64,000 nt of DNA from Chromobacterium phragmitis (GTDB taxonomy: Bacteria > Pseudomonadota > Gammaproteobacteria > Burkholderiales > Chromobacteriaceae): assembly GCF_003325475.1 (NCBI RefSeq), contig NZ_CP029495.1, positions 4,526,001-4,590,000 of the forward strand, read 5' to 3'. Each line of letters opens with the position of its first letter. Within the stretch, counting starts at the first letter, position 1. Positions 48,822-56,839 of the stretch are shown in pieces. The notes beneath the pieces were generated by a model, which worked only from the letters and a program-made list of their open reading frames with translations, did no database searches and was not told the origin of the DNA. The position numbers were made by a program, and so were the translations under genes.

Positions 48822-49598
48822 CTATTTGCCGCCGACTCCATCGCCCATGCCGGGAAAGTAGCGCTGAAAGATCGCGCGGTACTCTCCGCTCTGCTTGAAC
48901 TGGCGCAGAGTCCGGGAGAACGCCGCCACTGTCTTGGGGCTGACCGTGCGCCTGCTGAAGATCAGGTATAACGCGTCCTCCTTCAGCACCGCGCCCGGCA
49001 ACGCCGCGATCTGCTCGCCGCCGGGAATCCTGAAACGCTCCTGCGCGCCGTTGGCCTGGCTGGCCACGACATAATCGACGCGGCCCGCCAGCAGCTTGCG
49101 GAAGTTGGCGTCGTCGTCCACCGCTTCCTCATAGTCGTTGTCGCGCCTCACCGCGGCCCAGAAGTCGGGGGAGACCGCCGCGCCGCGCACCACGCCCACC
49201 AGGCGTCCCTTCAGATCAGCCAATGAGTGGTAAGCCAGCCGATTCAGATTGTCGCGCCGCACGAACAACAGCCAGCGATCCTGCGCCAATGGTTCGTCCG
49301 GATAATAGCAATGCGCCTCTCGCTCCGCGTTCCGAAAGGCCGAAAACAAGCCATCGTTCTGTCCGGAGTAGGCCATGCTTTGCGCTCGCGCCCAAGGATA
49401 CTGGCGGATCTCCACCGGCTGCCCCATCAGATCGAAAACGCGCCTGATCACCTCGACGCTAAAACCCGGAGCCTGCTGCTCGTTGACCGTCTCATAAGGC
49501 GCCCACTCATCGGTGCCCAGCTGCAAGGCGGCGGCCAAGCAGGCCGCCCCGGCCATGCCGATCGCAGCGCCCAACAGCCAGCATCCAATACGCGGCAT
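48822..49598 (-). CDS. Periplasmic solute-binding protein (amino-acid type, PBP2)
   Basis: This 258-residue protein has a signal peptide ending near residue 23, then Glu-Trp-Ala-Pro-Tyr-Glu and Gly-Phe-Ser-Val-Glu-Val-Ile-Arg-Arg-Val-Phe, the usual start of the family 3 binding fold. A later Gly-Val-Val-Arg-Gly region and Tyr-Val-Val-Ala-Ser-Gln lie in the second lobe. No permease or ATPase gene is adjacent, so it may act as an orphan binding protein. The ligand cannot be deduced. Confidence 0.83.
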   Translation of the reverse strand: MPRIGCWLLGAAIGMAGAACLAAALQLGTDEWAPYETVNEQQAPGFSVEVIRRVFDLMGQPVEIRQYPWARAQSMAYSGQNDGLFSAFRNAEREAHCYYPDEPLAQDRWLLFVRRDNLNRLAYHSLADLKGRLVGVVRGAAVSPDFWAAVRRDNDYEEAVDDDANFRKLLAGRVDYVVASQANGAQERFRIPGGEQIAALPGAVLKEDALYLIFSRRTVSPKTVAAFSRTLRQFKQSGEYRAIFQRYFPGMGDGVGGK

Positions 49599-49729
49599 CG
49601 CATTCTCCCGCCCAAAACGGGAGCGAGCCCACCGGCAATGCGGGGACCGGCATCGGACAGCGCTACGCTCCGTGCTTCATCATAGTTCGCACACGAAACA
49701 ACAACCCCGTTAACCGCCGCCGCAACAAA

Positions 49730-49749
49730 AACCCCGCTGCCGCGGGGTT
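49730..49749 (-). terminator. Intrinsic terminator of guaC
   Basis: On the minus strand AACCCCGC, a GGCA loop and GCGGGGTT form an 8-bp stem followed by TTTTG. It lies 30 bases after the guaC stop. Confidence 0.85.
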
Positions 49750-49778
49750 GCGCTCCATCCAGACAAAAATATCCGGCT

Positions 49779-50729
49779 TCAGCGGTAGACCTGGATCATC
49801 TCGACATCGCGCAGCGCGGCCAGCGCGCTGCCGCCTGCGTAGCTGACCGAGGACTGCAAGTCTTCCTGCAGTTCGCGCAGCAGCTTGGGAATGCTGCCCT
49901 TGTATTCGACCAGGATCTTCTTGCCTTCGACGTTGACATAGGCGCCCTTGTTGAACTGCGAGGCGCTGCCGAAGTATTCCTTGTAGTGCTTGCCGGCGAT
50001 TTCTACGATGTCGCCGGCCGATTCGTCGTAGCCGGCGAACAGCGAACCCGCCATCACCATGGTCGCGCCGCAGACCAGCGCCTTGGCGATATCGCCGTGC
50101 TCAACGATGCCGCCGTCGGCGATCACCGGAATGCTCACCGCGCCCACACAGTCGCGCACGGTGGAGACCATCGGACGGTGGAAGCCGGTCTTGTTCTTGG
50201 TGATGCAGACTCGGCCGCCGGCGATGCCAGCCTTGATCGCGTCGCAGCCCCAGATTTCCAGGTCGCGCGCGGCCTCGGCGGTGGCGACGTTGCCGCCGAT
50301 CAGGAAGGTATTCGGGAAATGCTGCTTGATGTGCTTGATCATGCGCTCCGCCTTCACGCACCAGGCGTTGGCGATGTCCAGCGTCATGTATTCGGGACTT
50401 AGGCCGGCGGCTTTCAGCGCGTCCAGCTGCTCGTAGGTGTCGTCGTTGACGCCGACGCTGATCGACGCGAACAGACCTTGCTCCTGCATGTAGCGGGTGA
50501 AGGCGACCGCGTCGACATTGAAGCGGTGCAGCGTGTAGAACCAGCCTTCGCGGGCGAACAGCTCGCAGGTCTCGGCCGACACCACCGACTTCATATTGGA
50601 CGGGTAGACCGGCATCGCGAAGCGGCGCGGGCCGAATTGCACAGAGGTGTCGCACTCCTTGCGGCTGTCCACCACGGTTTTCTTCGGCACCAGATATACG
50701 TCGCCGTAGTTGAGTTCGGTCTTGATCAT
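49779..50729 (-). CDS. guaC: GMP reductase
   Basis: This 316-residue TIM-barrel enzyme converts GMP to IMP with NADPH, returning guanine to the adenine side of purine metabolism. The catalytic loop is Gly-Gly-Arg-Val-Cys-Ile-Thr-Lys-Asn-Lys-Thr-Gly with the active Cys, and Ile-Ala-Asp-Gly-Gly-Ile and Ala-Gly-Ser-Leu-Phe-Ala-Gly bind phosphate. It lacks the CBS domains of IMP dehydrogenase. The ATG at 50729 is chosen for the conserved start Met-Ile-Lys-Thr-Glu-Leu-Asn-Tyr; the frame is open further upstream but through the structured leader. Confidence 0.93.
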   Translation of the reverse strand: MIKTELNYGDVYLVPKKTVVDSRKECDTSVQFGPRRFAMPVYPSNMKSVVSAETCELFAREGWFYTLHRFNVDAVAFTRYMQEQGLFASISVGVNDDTYEQLDALKAAGLSPEYMTLDIANAWCVKAERMIKHIKQHFPNTFLIGGNVATAEAARDLEIWGCDAIKAGIAGGRVCITKNKTGFHRPMVSTVRDCVGAVSIPVIADGGIVEHGDIAKALVCGATMVMAGSLFAGYDESAGDIVEIAGKHYKEYFGSASQFNKGAYVNVEGKKILVEYKGSIPKLLRELQEDLQSSVSYAGGSALAALRDVEMIQVYR

Positions 50730-50905
50730 GCGTGTGCTCCCACAAAAACAGGTTTGGATGAAAAAAACAGGGGCCCCAAACAAAGACGGGAGCCCTATAG
50801 GCTCCCATTTGCAGCTACCCCTGCGATGCCTGTCTTCGGCTCGCACGTAGTTACGACGCAAAGCTACGCCGATTAAATCTCGACGTCAAGAGTCTGCATG
50901 TAAAA
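50730..50905 (-). promoter_or_regulatory. Structured 5' leader of guaC, candidate attenuator or riboswitch
   Basis: On the minus strand the leader can form a stem TCGGC/GCCGA (50868-50872 with 50836-50840) containing an inner GTAG/CTAC stem, then a GGGAGCC-TATAG-GGCTCCC hairpin (50806-50788). An alternative 6-bp long-range stem CAGGGG/CCCCTG (50818-50823 with 50768-50773) is followed directly by seven T. That last element looks like an intrinsic terminator ahead of the coding region. No known riboswitch class was recognised. Confidence 0.5.
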
Positions 50906-50912
50906 ATTGTTG

Positions 50913-51560
50913 CTATTTGTCGCACCAGGCCGCCGGGTCTTCTCCCAGCCAATGCAAAATGGGCAGCCAAGCTTCGCGATCCCGCCCGGTTCGCGACACC
51001 GGCAGGTCGAACAAGGACATCCCCGCCGAAGCCGCCTGCACGTAAAGCTGGGTATCCCGCAGCCAGCTAAGCACCGGCACGTCGTGCCGCGCCAGGAATT
51101 GTTCCAGCTCTCGCGCCGAACGGGTGCGCGGATCCACCCGCATGCCCACCACCGCCATATAGGCCTTGTTCTTGCGGATGGCCTTTTCCTCCAGCATCTG
51201 CTCGAAAAAGGCCTCGCTGGCCCACATGTCGAACGGCGAAGGCTGAATCGGCACGATCACGTGCCCCACTTGCGACAGCAGCGAGGTCAGCTTCTTGCCG
51301 TGCAGGCTGGCCGGACTGTCCAGCACCACCACCTCGGTGCCGCGCGGCGGGCGCCTGGGCTCGTTGGGCGCCACTTCCCAGCCAGAAATGCCGGGCAAAG
51401 CGTGATCGCGCCGGGCCAGCCAGTGCAAGGAGGTCTGCTGGCGGTCGACATCCCCCAACATCACCTTCTTGCCACGGGCTGCAAAATAAGCGGCCAGATT
51501 GGTGGCCAGCGTCGACTTGCCGCTGCCCCCCTTGGGATTCGCTATCAGTACCGACCTCAC
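50913..51560 (-). CDS. ParA/MinD-family ATPase
   Basis: This 215-residue protein has the deviant Walker A Lys-Gly-Gly-Ser-Gly-Lys-Ser-Thr at about 9-16, Asp-Val-Asp-Arg-Gln-Gln-Thr-Ser (Walker A' region) and Val-Val-Leu-Asp-Ser-Pro-Ala (Walker B). No ParB partner is adjacent, so it is an orphan ParA of the kind that positions other cell components. The GTG at 51560 follows GGAGGCGAG; an upstream GTG at 51596 is less well placed. Confidence 0.87.
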   Translation of the reverse strand: MRSVLIANPKGGSGKSTLATNLAAYFAARGKKVMLGDVDRQQTSLHWLARRDHALPGISGWEVAPNEPRRPPRGTEVVVLDSPASLHGKKLTSLLSQVGHVIVPIQPSPFDMWASEAFFEQMLEEKAIRKNKAYMAVVGMRVDPRTRSARELEQFLARHDVPVLSWLRDTQLYVQAASAGMSLFDLPVSRTGRDREAWLPILHWLGEDPAAWCDK

Positions 51561-51663
51561 CCTCGCCTCCCTCGCCTTGTGCTTGACCGGGATCACTATA
51601 CCAGAGTCATCGCCCTTGCCGGCAGCCGGCTAAACCGATAGTTTCGGGTAGAAAGGAGATCGC

Positions 51664-52323
51664 ATGAACCGTAGTTTTGACGCTTTGCTGTTCGATATGG
51701 ATGGCTTGATGCTGGACACCGAGACCCTATCCTGCGCCGCGACCCGCCGCGCGGGAGCAGAATTGGGCATACCGGTGGACGACGCGATGTTGATGGGAAT
51801 GGTGGGGCTGTCCGAAGCCCGCTGCGCCCACTACATCGCGGAGTATCTGGCAAGCGAGGAGTTGGCCGCGCGGCTGCAGCAGACCAGCCGCGCATGCTAT
51901 CGCCGCATGCTGGAACAGGAGGAAATTCCACTGAAAACCGGCATCTTGGAGCTGCTGGACTGGGCGGCGAGCCAAAGCATTCCGCGCGCGGTAGCCACTT
52001 CCACCCGGCGAGAGATCGCTGACGTCAAGCTGGCGCGCAGCGGGCTGGCTCATTATTTCCGGCACACCATTGCCGGCGACGAAATCGCCCGCACCAAGCC
52101 GGAACCGGACATCTATCTCGCCGCCGCCGCCCTGCTGGGCGCGCGGCCCGAGCGCTGCGTGGTGCTGGAGGACTCCCCCTACGGCATGCAGGCCGGCATC
52201 GCCGCCGGCGCCAGGGTGATACTGGTTCCTGACCTGATCACGCCCAGCGATGCGCAGCGCGCGCAAGCGCTGGCGACCTGCGGCGACCTGTCGCAGGCGC
52301 TGGCGATCCTGAAAACGCTATAG
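51664..52323 (+). CDS. HAD-superfamily phosphatase (beta-phosphoglucomutase/phosphatase type)
   Basis: This 219-residue protein has the HAD motifs in order: Leu-Phe-Asp-Met-Asp-Gly-Leu-Met-Leu-Asp-Thr-Glu at 8-19 (nucleophile Asp), Ala-Thr-Ser-Thr near 113, Lys-Pro-Glu-Pro-Asp-Ile-Tyr and Val-Leu-Glu-Asp-Ser-Pro-Tyr-Gly. The helical cap after the nucleophile is type C1. It hydrolyses a small phosphate ester or isomerises a sugar phosphate; the substrate is unknown. It stands alone, divergent from the ParA gene. Confidence 0.88.
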   Translation: MNRSFDALLFDMDGLMLDTETLSCAATRRAGAELGIPVDDAMLMGMVGLSEARCAHYIAEYLASEELAARLQQTSRACYRRMLEQEEIPLKTGILELLDWAASQSIPRAVATSTRREIADVKLARSGLAHYFRHTIAGDEIARTKPEPDIYLAAAALLGARPERCVVLEDSPYGMQAGIAAGARVILVPDLITPSDAQRAQALATCGDLSQALAILKTL

Positions 52324-52368
52324 ACGCGACGGCGGACCCGCGCGCGGGACTCGCCCGCCTTGAGCCCC

Positions 52369-53304
52369 TCAGCCGTGACCGCGGATGCGGGCGATCAGCT
52401 CATCCAGCACGTCGTCGGCCTGATCGTGCCCGACCTGGCAGGTGCCCGCCGCCTCGTGGCCGCCTCCGCCGTACTGCAGCATCAGCGCGCCGATATTGGT
52501 GCGGGAGGTGCGGTTGACGATGGATTTCCCCACCGCGAACACCGTATTCTGCTTATTCAGCCCCCACATCACATGGATGGAGATGTTGCAGTCAGGAAAC
52601 AGCGCGTAAATCATGAAACGATTGGTCGGGTAGATGGTTTCCTCGTGCTGCAAATGCAGCACCACCACATTGCCGTGCACCCGCGCGCAGCGGCGGATCT
52701 GTTCCTTGGCCAGCGTCTCGTACTGGCGATACAGCGCCACCCGCTCCTGCACGTCTGGCAACGCCAGGATCTGGTCTATGCTGTGGTTTCGGCAGTAACC
52801 GATCAAGTCCATCATCAGCTGGAAATTGCCGACTTTGAACTCTCGGAAGCGCCCCAGGCCAGTACGCGCGTCCATCAGGTAGTTGAGCAGCACCCAGCCG
52901 CTGGGATTGAGGATTTCGTCGATGCTGAACTGGGCGGAGTCGGCCTTGTCCACCGCCGCCATCATCTCGTCGCCGATGTCGGGGAAGGCCTTCTTGCCGC
53001 CGTAGTGGTTGTACACCACGCGGGCGGCGGACGGCGCGCGCGGATCGATCACGTAATTGTCGACATCGGTGGCGTTGCGCAGCGTTTCCGACAAATGGTG
53101 ATCGAACACCAGATGGGCTTTGGCGACATAAGGCAGATTGGTGGTGATGTCGTCGCCGGTGATTTCCACCTTGCCGTCCTGCATGTCCTTCGGATGGGCG
53201 AACATCACCTCCTTGATCAGCTTGAGTTCGTTGAGCAATACCGCGCACACCAAGCCGTCGAAATCGCTTCGCGTCACCAGCCGGTACTGTTTCTGCTGCG
53301 TCAT
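52369..53304 (-). CDS. DHH-family phosphoesterase
   Basis: This 311-residue protein has Ser-Asp-Phe-Asp-Gly-Leu near residue 14, His-Leu-Val-Phe-Asp-His-His-Leu-Ser near 66 (the DHH motif), Asp-Lys-Ala-Asp-Ser-Ala near 122 and a C-terminal Gly-Gly-Gly-Gly-His-Glu-Ala-Ala-Gly DHHA1 motif. Relatives include exopolyphosphatases and oligoribonucleases; this shorter form is annotated only as exopolyphosphatase-like. The frame is open 39 codons further upstream, but that part overlaps the YigZ gene and lacks the family start, so ATG 53304 is used. Confidence 0.85.
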   Translation of the reverse strand: MTQQKQYRLVTRSDFDGLVCAVLLNELKLIKEVMFAHPKDMQDGKVEITGDDITTNLPYVAKAHLVFDHHLSETLRNATDVDNYVIDPRAPSAARVVYNHYGGKKAFPDIGDEMMAAVDKADSAQFSIDEILNPSGWVLLNYLMDARTGLGRFREFKVGNFQLMMDLIGYCRNHSIDQILALPDVQERVALYRQYETLAKEQIRRCARVHGNVVVLHLQHEETIYPTNRFMIYALFPDCNISIHVMWGLNKQNTVFAVGKSIVNRTSRTNIGALMLQYGGGGHEAAGTCQVGHDQADDVLDELIARIRGHG

Positions 53305-53329
53305 CTGCGCCTCCCGTTCCGTGTCCTCG

Positions 53330-53944
53330 TCAGCCGTCCGGCGACGCCACCTCCAGCGCGCCGGCCATCCGGTCGGCCAGTTCGGCCAACCTCGCCTCCA
53401 CATCCGCCTCGGGCAGCTCAACCGTGAGCCATACCCGATCCGCGTACTGCTGATCCGCCACAGCCAAATCCATCTCCTGGCACGCGCGCCTCAAGCGCGC
53501 CTCGCCGGAGAACGCCACCGCCAGCCGCCGCAAACAAGTGCGGCTCAGCGGCGCCAGCTCAGCCTCGGCCAGCGCGGCGTTGACAGCTTGAGTGTAGGCT
53601 CTGACCAAGCCGCCCGCACCCAATTTGATGCCGCCGAAGTAGCGCACCACCACGGCCAGCACATTGACGATGTGCTTGTGCTGCAGCACGTTGTACATCG
53701 GCCTGGCCGCCGTGCCCGACGGCTCGCCGTCGTCATCCAGCATGGAGTCGCCGTCGTCATCCAGCATGGAGTCGCCGGCGCACAGCAACACCGCGCAGTA
53801 GTGGCGTGCATCCGGCCAGCGGGCGCGTATGGCCGACAGCTCGCGCATCGCCTCGTCGCGGCTGGCCACCGGCAGCACGATGCCGATGAACCGGCTCTTG
53901 CGGATTTCCACCTCGGCCTGGGCCTTTTCTTGCACCTGGAACAT
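53330..53944 (-). CDS. YigZ/IMPACT-family protein
   Basis: This 204-residue protein has the UPF0029 N-terminal domain: Arg-Lys-Ser-Arg-Phe-Ile-Gly-Ile at the start, Gly-Glu-Pro-Ser-Gly-Thr-Ala-Ala-Arg-Pro-Met in the middle and Val-Val-Val-Arg-Tyr-Phe-Gly-Gly-Ile-Lys-Leu-Gly-Ala-Gly-Gly-Leu-Val-Arg. A ferredoxin-like C-terminal domain follows. Human IMPACT inhibits GCN2, while the bacterial role is not settled. The eight residues Asp-Ser-Met-Leu-Asp-Asp-Asp-Gly occur twice in tandem just before the Gly-Glu-Pro-Ser-Gly motif, an in-frame duplication. Confidence 0.87.
   Translation of the reverse strand: MFQVQEKAQAEVEIRKSRFIGIVLPVASRDEAMRELSAIRARWPDARHYCAVLLCAGDSMLDDDGDSMLDDDGEPSGTAARPMYNVLQHKHIVNVLAVVVRYFGGIKLGAGGLVRAYTQAVNAALAEAELAPLSRTCLRRLAVAFSGEARLRRACQEMDLAVADQQYADRVWLTVELPEADVEARLAELADRMAGALEVASPDG
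53727..53774. repeat. 24-bp tandem duplication inside the YigZ-family gene
   Basis: Two exact 24-base copies encode Asp-Ser-Met-Leu-Asp-Asp-Asp-Gly twice. The family normally has a single acidic loop here, so this is a recent in-frame expansion next to the conserved motif. Confidence 0.85.
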
Positions 53945-54065
53945 TCAACCCATCCTGCGGTCTGAAACGGGCGGGCATTGTAAACCCGGAGGCTGCGATC
54001 AGGCACCGCCGGCGTCGCATTCTCGGACTAAACTGAAAACGGGCACCCACCCGGAGGGCTTGGCC

Positions 54066-54194
54066 ATGACCACCCTGCTTCTGCTTATTCCCGTGATCGC
54101 CGCCGGCCTGTGGCTGTATGTGAGGACATGCTGGCTGGACAGCGAGGACGCCATCCATCTGTCCCATCACCTGCCTGATCGCGACCACGTCTGA
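54066..54194 (+). CDS. 42-residue single-span membrane peptide
   Basis: ATG 54066 follows GGAGG at ten bases. The product starts Met-Thr-Thr followed by a hydrophobic span of about 17 residues, then Trp-Leu-Asp-Ser-Glu-Asp-Ala and a His-rich end. It is short but has good initiation signals and the codon use of a real gene. It stands alone between the YigZ gene and nfeD; function unknown. Confidence 0.5.
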   Translation: MTTLLLLIPVIAAGLWLYVRTCWLDSEDAIHLSHHLPDRDHV

Positions 54195-54286
54195 GCCTTG
54201 TCCGCGCCGCCGCCCGCCGGCGACCCCGTTGTCATTCGTAAGAAATGGCCGGACAATAACCGTGATGATCGCCCGCTGAGGAATGC

Positions 54287-54709
54287 ATGTCGCAACTCAC
54301 CTTCTGGTTCGGCTGCGCGCTGGTCGCGCTGATCGCCGAATTCGTTTCAGGCACCTTCTATCTGTTGATGGTGGCGCTGGCCTTGGCCTGCGGCGGCATC
54401 GCCGCCTGGCTCGGCGCCCCGGAACACTGGCAATGGCTGGCCGCCAGCGTCAGCGGCTCGGCAGGCCTGTTCGCGATCTACCGCCGCCGCCGCAAGCTGA
54501 TGCGCCCCCCCGCTCCGCAAGATGATCCCGACTGGGGCCAGCAGGTGGAAATCCGCGCGCTGACGACCCCCGGCCACGCCCGCATCCACTACCGCGGCGC
54601 CGAGTGGGACGCCCTGCTGCTGGACAATCGGCTGGACGCCGGCGGCACTGGCTACATCTCAGGCCGCGAAGGCAATCTGTTCAAGATCTCGTCACAACAA
54701 CCGCAATAA
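54287..54709 (+). CDS. NfeD-family membrane protein
   Basis: This 140-residue protein has two to three membrane spans in the first 70 residues and a C-terminal OB-like NfeD domain from about 85, with Gly-His-Ala-Arg-Ile-His-Tyr-Arg-Gly-Ala-Glu-Trp-Asp-Ala. It pairs with the SPFH protein encoded nine bases downstream; NfeD proteins are thought to anchor or regulate such membrane-organising proteins. Confidence 0.87.
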   Translation: MSQLTFWFGCALVALIAEFVSGTFYLLMVALALACGGIAAWLGAPEHWQWLAASVSGSAGLFAIYRRRRKLMRPPAPQDDPDWGQQVEIRALTTPGHARIHYRGAEWDALLLDNRLDAGGTGYISGREGNLFKISSQQPQ

Positions 54710-54718
54710 GAGAGCCCC

Positions 54719-55660
54719 ATGGAAATCGTCCTGATCCTGTTTCTGGCCGTCGTCATCTTCATTTTCAAGTCGCTGGCGGTGGTGCCGCAGCAGCACGCCT
54801 ACATCGTCGAGCGGCTGGGACGCTACCACGCCACGCTGACGCCCGGCCTCAACATCATCACCCCGTTCATCGACCGCATCGCCTACAAGCACAGCCTGAA
54901 GGAGATCCCGCTGGACGTGCCCAGCCAGATTTGCATCACCCGCGACAACACCCAGCTCAAGGTGGACGGCATCCTGTACTTCCAGGTCACCGACGCCAAG
55001 CTGGCGTCGTACGGCACCAGCAATTACATCGTCGCCATCACCCAGCTGTCCCAGACCACGCTGCGCTCGGTGATCGGCAAGCTGGAGCTGGACAAAACAT
55101 TTGAAGAGCGCGACGACATCAACCGCAGCGTAGTGGCCTCGTTGGACGAAGCCGCCATAAACTGGGGCGTCAAGGTCTTGCGCTACGAGATCAAGGACCT
55201 GGTGCCGCCGCAGGACATCCTGCACGCGATGCAGGCGCAAATCACCGCCGAGCGGGAAAAACGCGCCCGCATCGCCCAATCCGAAGGCGTGAAGGTGGAG
55301 CAGATCAACCTGGCCACCGGCGCGCGCGAGGCGGCGATCCAGAAATCCCAGGGCGAGATGCAGGCCACCATCAACAATTCCGAAGGCGGCAAGCAGGCGG
55401 CGATCAACCAGGCGATGGGCGAAGCCGAGGCGATCCGGCTGGTGGCCGACGCCACCGCCGACGCGATCAACCGCATCGCCGGCGCGGTCCGCACCGAGGG
55501 CGGCATCGAGGCGGTCAACCTGAAAGTGGCCGAGCAGTACATCGACGCCTTCGGCAAATTGGCCAAGGAAAACAATACCATCATCATGCCGAGCAACGTC
55601 GCCGACGTCGGCGGGTTGGTCGCGAGCGCGCTCAGCGTCGTCAAACAAACTAACCGTTAA
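54719..55660 (+). CDS. SPFH/stomatin-family protein (QmcA-like)
   Basis: This 313-residue protein has an N-terminal membrane anchor (residues about 2-20), then Val-Pro-Gln-Gln-His-Ala-Tyr-Ile-Val-Glu-Arg-Leu-Gly-Arg-Tyr, the classic SPFH start. A band-7 domain runs to about 190, followed by an Ala/Glu-rich coiled coil and Gly-Glu-Ala-Glu-Ala. It assembles into large rings or cages on the inner membrane and influences proteases such as FtsH. The nfeD pairing is conserved. Confidence 0.93.
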   Translation: MEIVLILFLAVVIFIFKSLAVVPQQHAYIVERLGRYHATLTPGLNIITPFIDRIAYKHSLKEIPLDVPSQICITRDNTQLKVDGILYFQVTDAKLASYGTSNYIVAITQLSQTTLRSVIGKLELDKTFEERDDINRSVVASLDEAAINWGVKVLRYEIKDLVPPQDILHAMQAQITAEREKRARIAQSEGVKVEQINLATGAREAAIQKSQGEMQATINNSEGGKQAAINQAMGEAEAIRLVADATADAINRIAGAVRTEGGIEAVNLKVAEQYIDAFGKLAKENNTIIMPSNVADVGGLVASALSVVKQTNR

Positions 55661-55720
55661 TCCCTTCGCAAACCCCGGCGCGGCTTGAATCTGGCCGCGC
55701 CAGCCCCCATAATCACCCGC

Positions 55721-56254
55721 ATGAAATTTTTTACCGACCTCCTCCCCGTCCTGCTGTTCTTCGGTGCCTACTGGCTGACGCGCGACATGTTCGTCGCCAC
55801 CGGCGTGGCCATCGCCGCCACCGCGGTGATGGTGGCCTGGGCCTGGATCAAGCACCGCAAAGTGGACACCATGCAATGGGTCAGCCTCGGGCTGATCGTG
55901 GTGCTGGGCGGCGCCACGCTGCTGCTGCACGACAAGCACTTCATCATGTGGAAGCCCACCGTGCTGTACTGGGTGATGGGCGCCGGTCTGCTGATCAGCG
56001 AATTCGCCGGCAAGAACGGCCTGCGGCTGATGATGGGCAAGCAAATCGAGATGCCCGGCCCGGTGTGGCGCAAGCTCACCTGGGCCTGGTGCGGCTTCTT
56101 CGCCTTCATGGGCGGGCTGAACCTGTTCGTCGCCTACCATTTCAGCGAAGACGTCTGGGTCAATTTCAAGCTGTTCGGCGGCATGGGCCTGATGCTGCTG
56201 TTCGTGATCGCCCAAAGCCTGTTCCTGGCCAAGTACATCGAGGAAAAGAAATAA
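55721..56254 (+). CDS. yciB: Inner-membrane septation protein YciB (IspZ/IspA family)
   Basis: This 177-residue protein has five membrane spans. The start Met-Lys-Phe-Phe-Thr-Asp-Leu-Leu-Pro-Val, the Trp-Lys-Pro-Thr-Val-Leu-Tyr segment and the Asn-Leu-Phe-Val-Ala-Tyr motif are typical of YciB, which affects envelope integrity and cell division. ATG 55721 fits the family start. Its TAA overlaps the ATG of yciI by one base, so the two are coupled. Confidence 0.93.
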   Translation: MKFFTDLLPVLLFFGAYWLTRDMFVATGVAIAATAVMVAWAWIKHRKVDTMQWVSLGLIVVLGGATLLLHDKHFIMWKPTVLYWVMGAGLLISEFAGKNGLRLMMGKQIEMPGPVWRKLTWAWCGFFAFMGGLNLFVAYHFSEDVWVNFKLFGGMGLMLLFVIAQSLFLAKYIEEKK

Positions 56255-56556
56255 TGCTGTACGCCATCATGGCGCAAGACGCGCCCGGCACGCTGGACAG
56301 GCGCCTCGCCGCCCGCCCCGAGCACCTGGCGCGACTGCAAGCGCTGCAGGACGCCGGACGTCTGAAGCTCGCCGGCCCGTTCCCGGCGATAGACAGCGTC
56401 GACCCTGGTCCCGCCGGCTTTTCCGGCAGCCTGATCGTGGCCGAGTTCCCGTCGCTGGCCGACGCCCGATCCTGGGCCGATGCCGACCCCTATCTCGCAG
56501 CGGGCGTCTACGCCGGCGTGGAGGTCAAGCCGTTCCGCCAGGTGTTTCCAGCATGA
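56254..56556 (+). CDS. yciI: YciI-family protein
   Basis: This 100-residue ferredoxin-like protein has Met-Leu-Tyr-Ala-Ile-Met-Ala-Gln-Asp, Arg-Pro-Glu-His-Leu-Ala-Arg-Leu (with the conserved His), Leu-Ala-Gly-Pro-Phe and Ala-Asp-Ala-Asp-Pro-Tyr motifs. YciI proteins are small dimeric enzymes of unclear role related to muconolactone isomerases. It is placed between yciB and bolA, overlapping both. Confidence 0.92.
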   Translation: MLYAIMAQDAPGTLDRRLAARPEHLARLQALQDAGRLKLAGPFPAIDSVDPGPAGFSGSLIVAEFPSLADARSWADADPYLAAGVYAGVEVKPFRQVFPA

Positions 56557-56819
56557 GCGATACCGTGCGAATGCTGGAGGCCGCGCTGCGGGCGCTTGAG
56601 CCGGAACATCTGGACATCCAGGACGACAGCGCGCAGCATGCCGGCCATGCCGGCGCCAGGAGCGGCGGCGGCCACTATACGCTGACCATCGTCAGCGCGC
56701 GCTTCGCCGGCCTGAATCGCGTGGCGCGGCACCGACTGATCTACCAGACTCTGGGCGAACTGATGTCCGGCCGCGTGCACGCGCTGGCTATCCGCGCCCT
56801 TACGCCAGAAGAACTCTGA
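56553..56819 (+). CDS. bolA: BolA-family protein
   Basis: This 88-residue protein has the BolA fold. Its helix-turn region holds the conserved His in Gly-Gly-Gly-His-Tyr-Thr-Leu-Thr-Ile-Val and the Phe-Ala-Gly-Leu-Asn-Arg-Val-Ala-Arg-His-Arg-Leu-Ile-Tyr motif, with Val-His-Ala-Leu-Ala-Ile near the end. BolA proteins bind monothiol glutaredoxins and Fe-S clusters and can bind DNA. The start overlaps yciI by four bases. Confidence 0.92.
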   Translation: MSDTVRMLEAALRALEPEHLDIQDDSAQHAGHAGARSGGGHYTLTIVSARFAGLNRVARHRLIYQTLGELMSGRVHALAIRALTPEEL

Positions 56820-56839
56820 ATTTCCATTAAAGGAACAAT

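Noticed and set aside
50845..50872. GACGCAAAGCTACG on the plus strand, similar to part of the cyclic-di-GMP (GEMM) riboswitch core
   Set aside because: The plus strand has no gene to control here (the next gene on either side is on the minus strand), and the remaining conserved GEMM segments are missing. The same bases form a stem in the minus-strand guaC leader.
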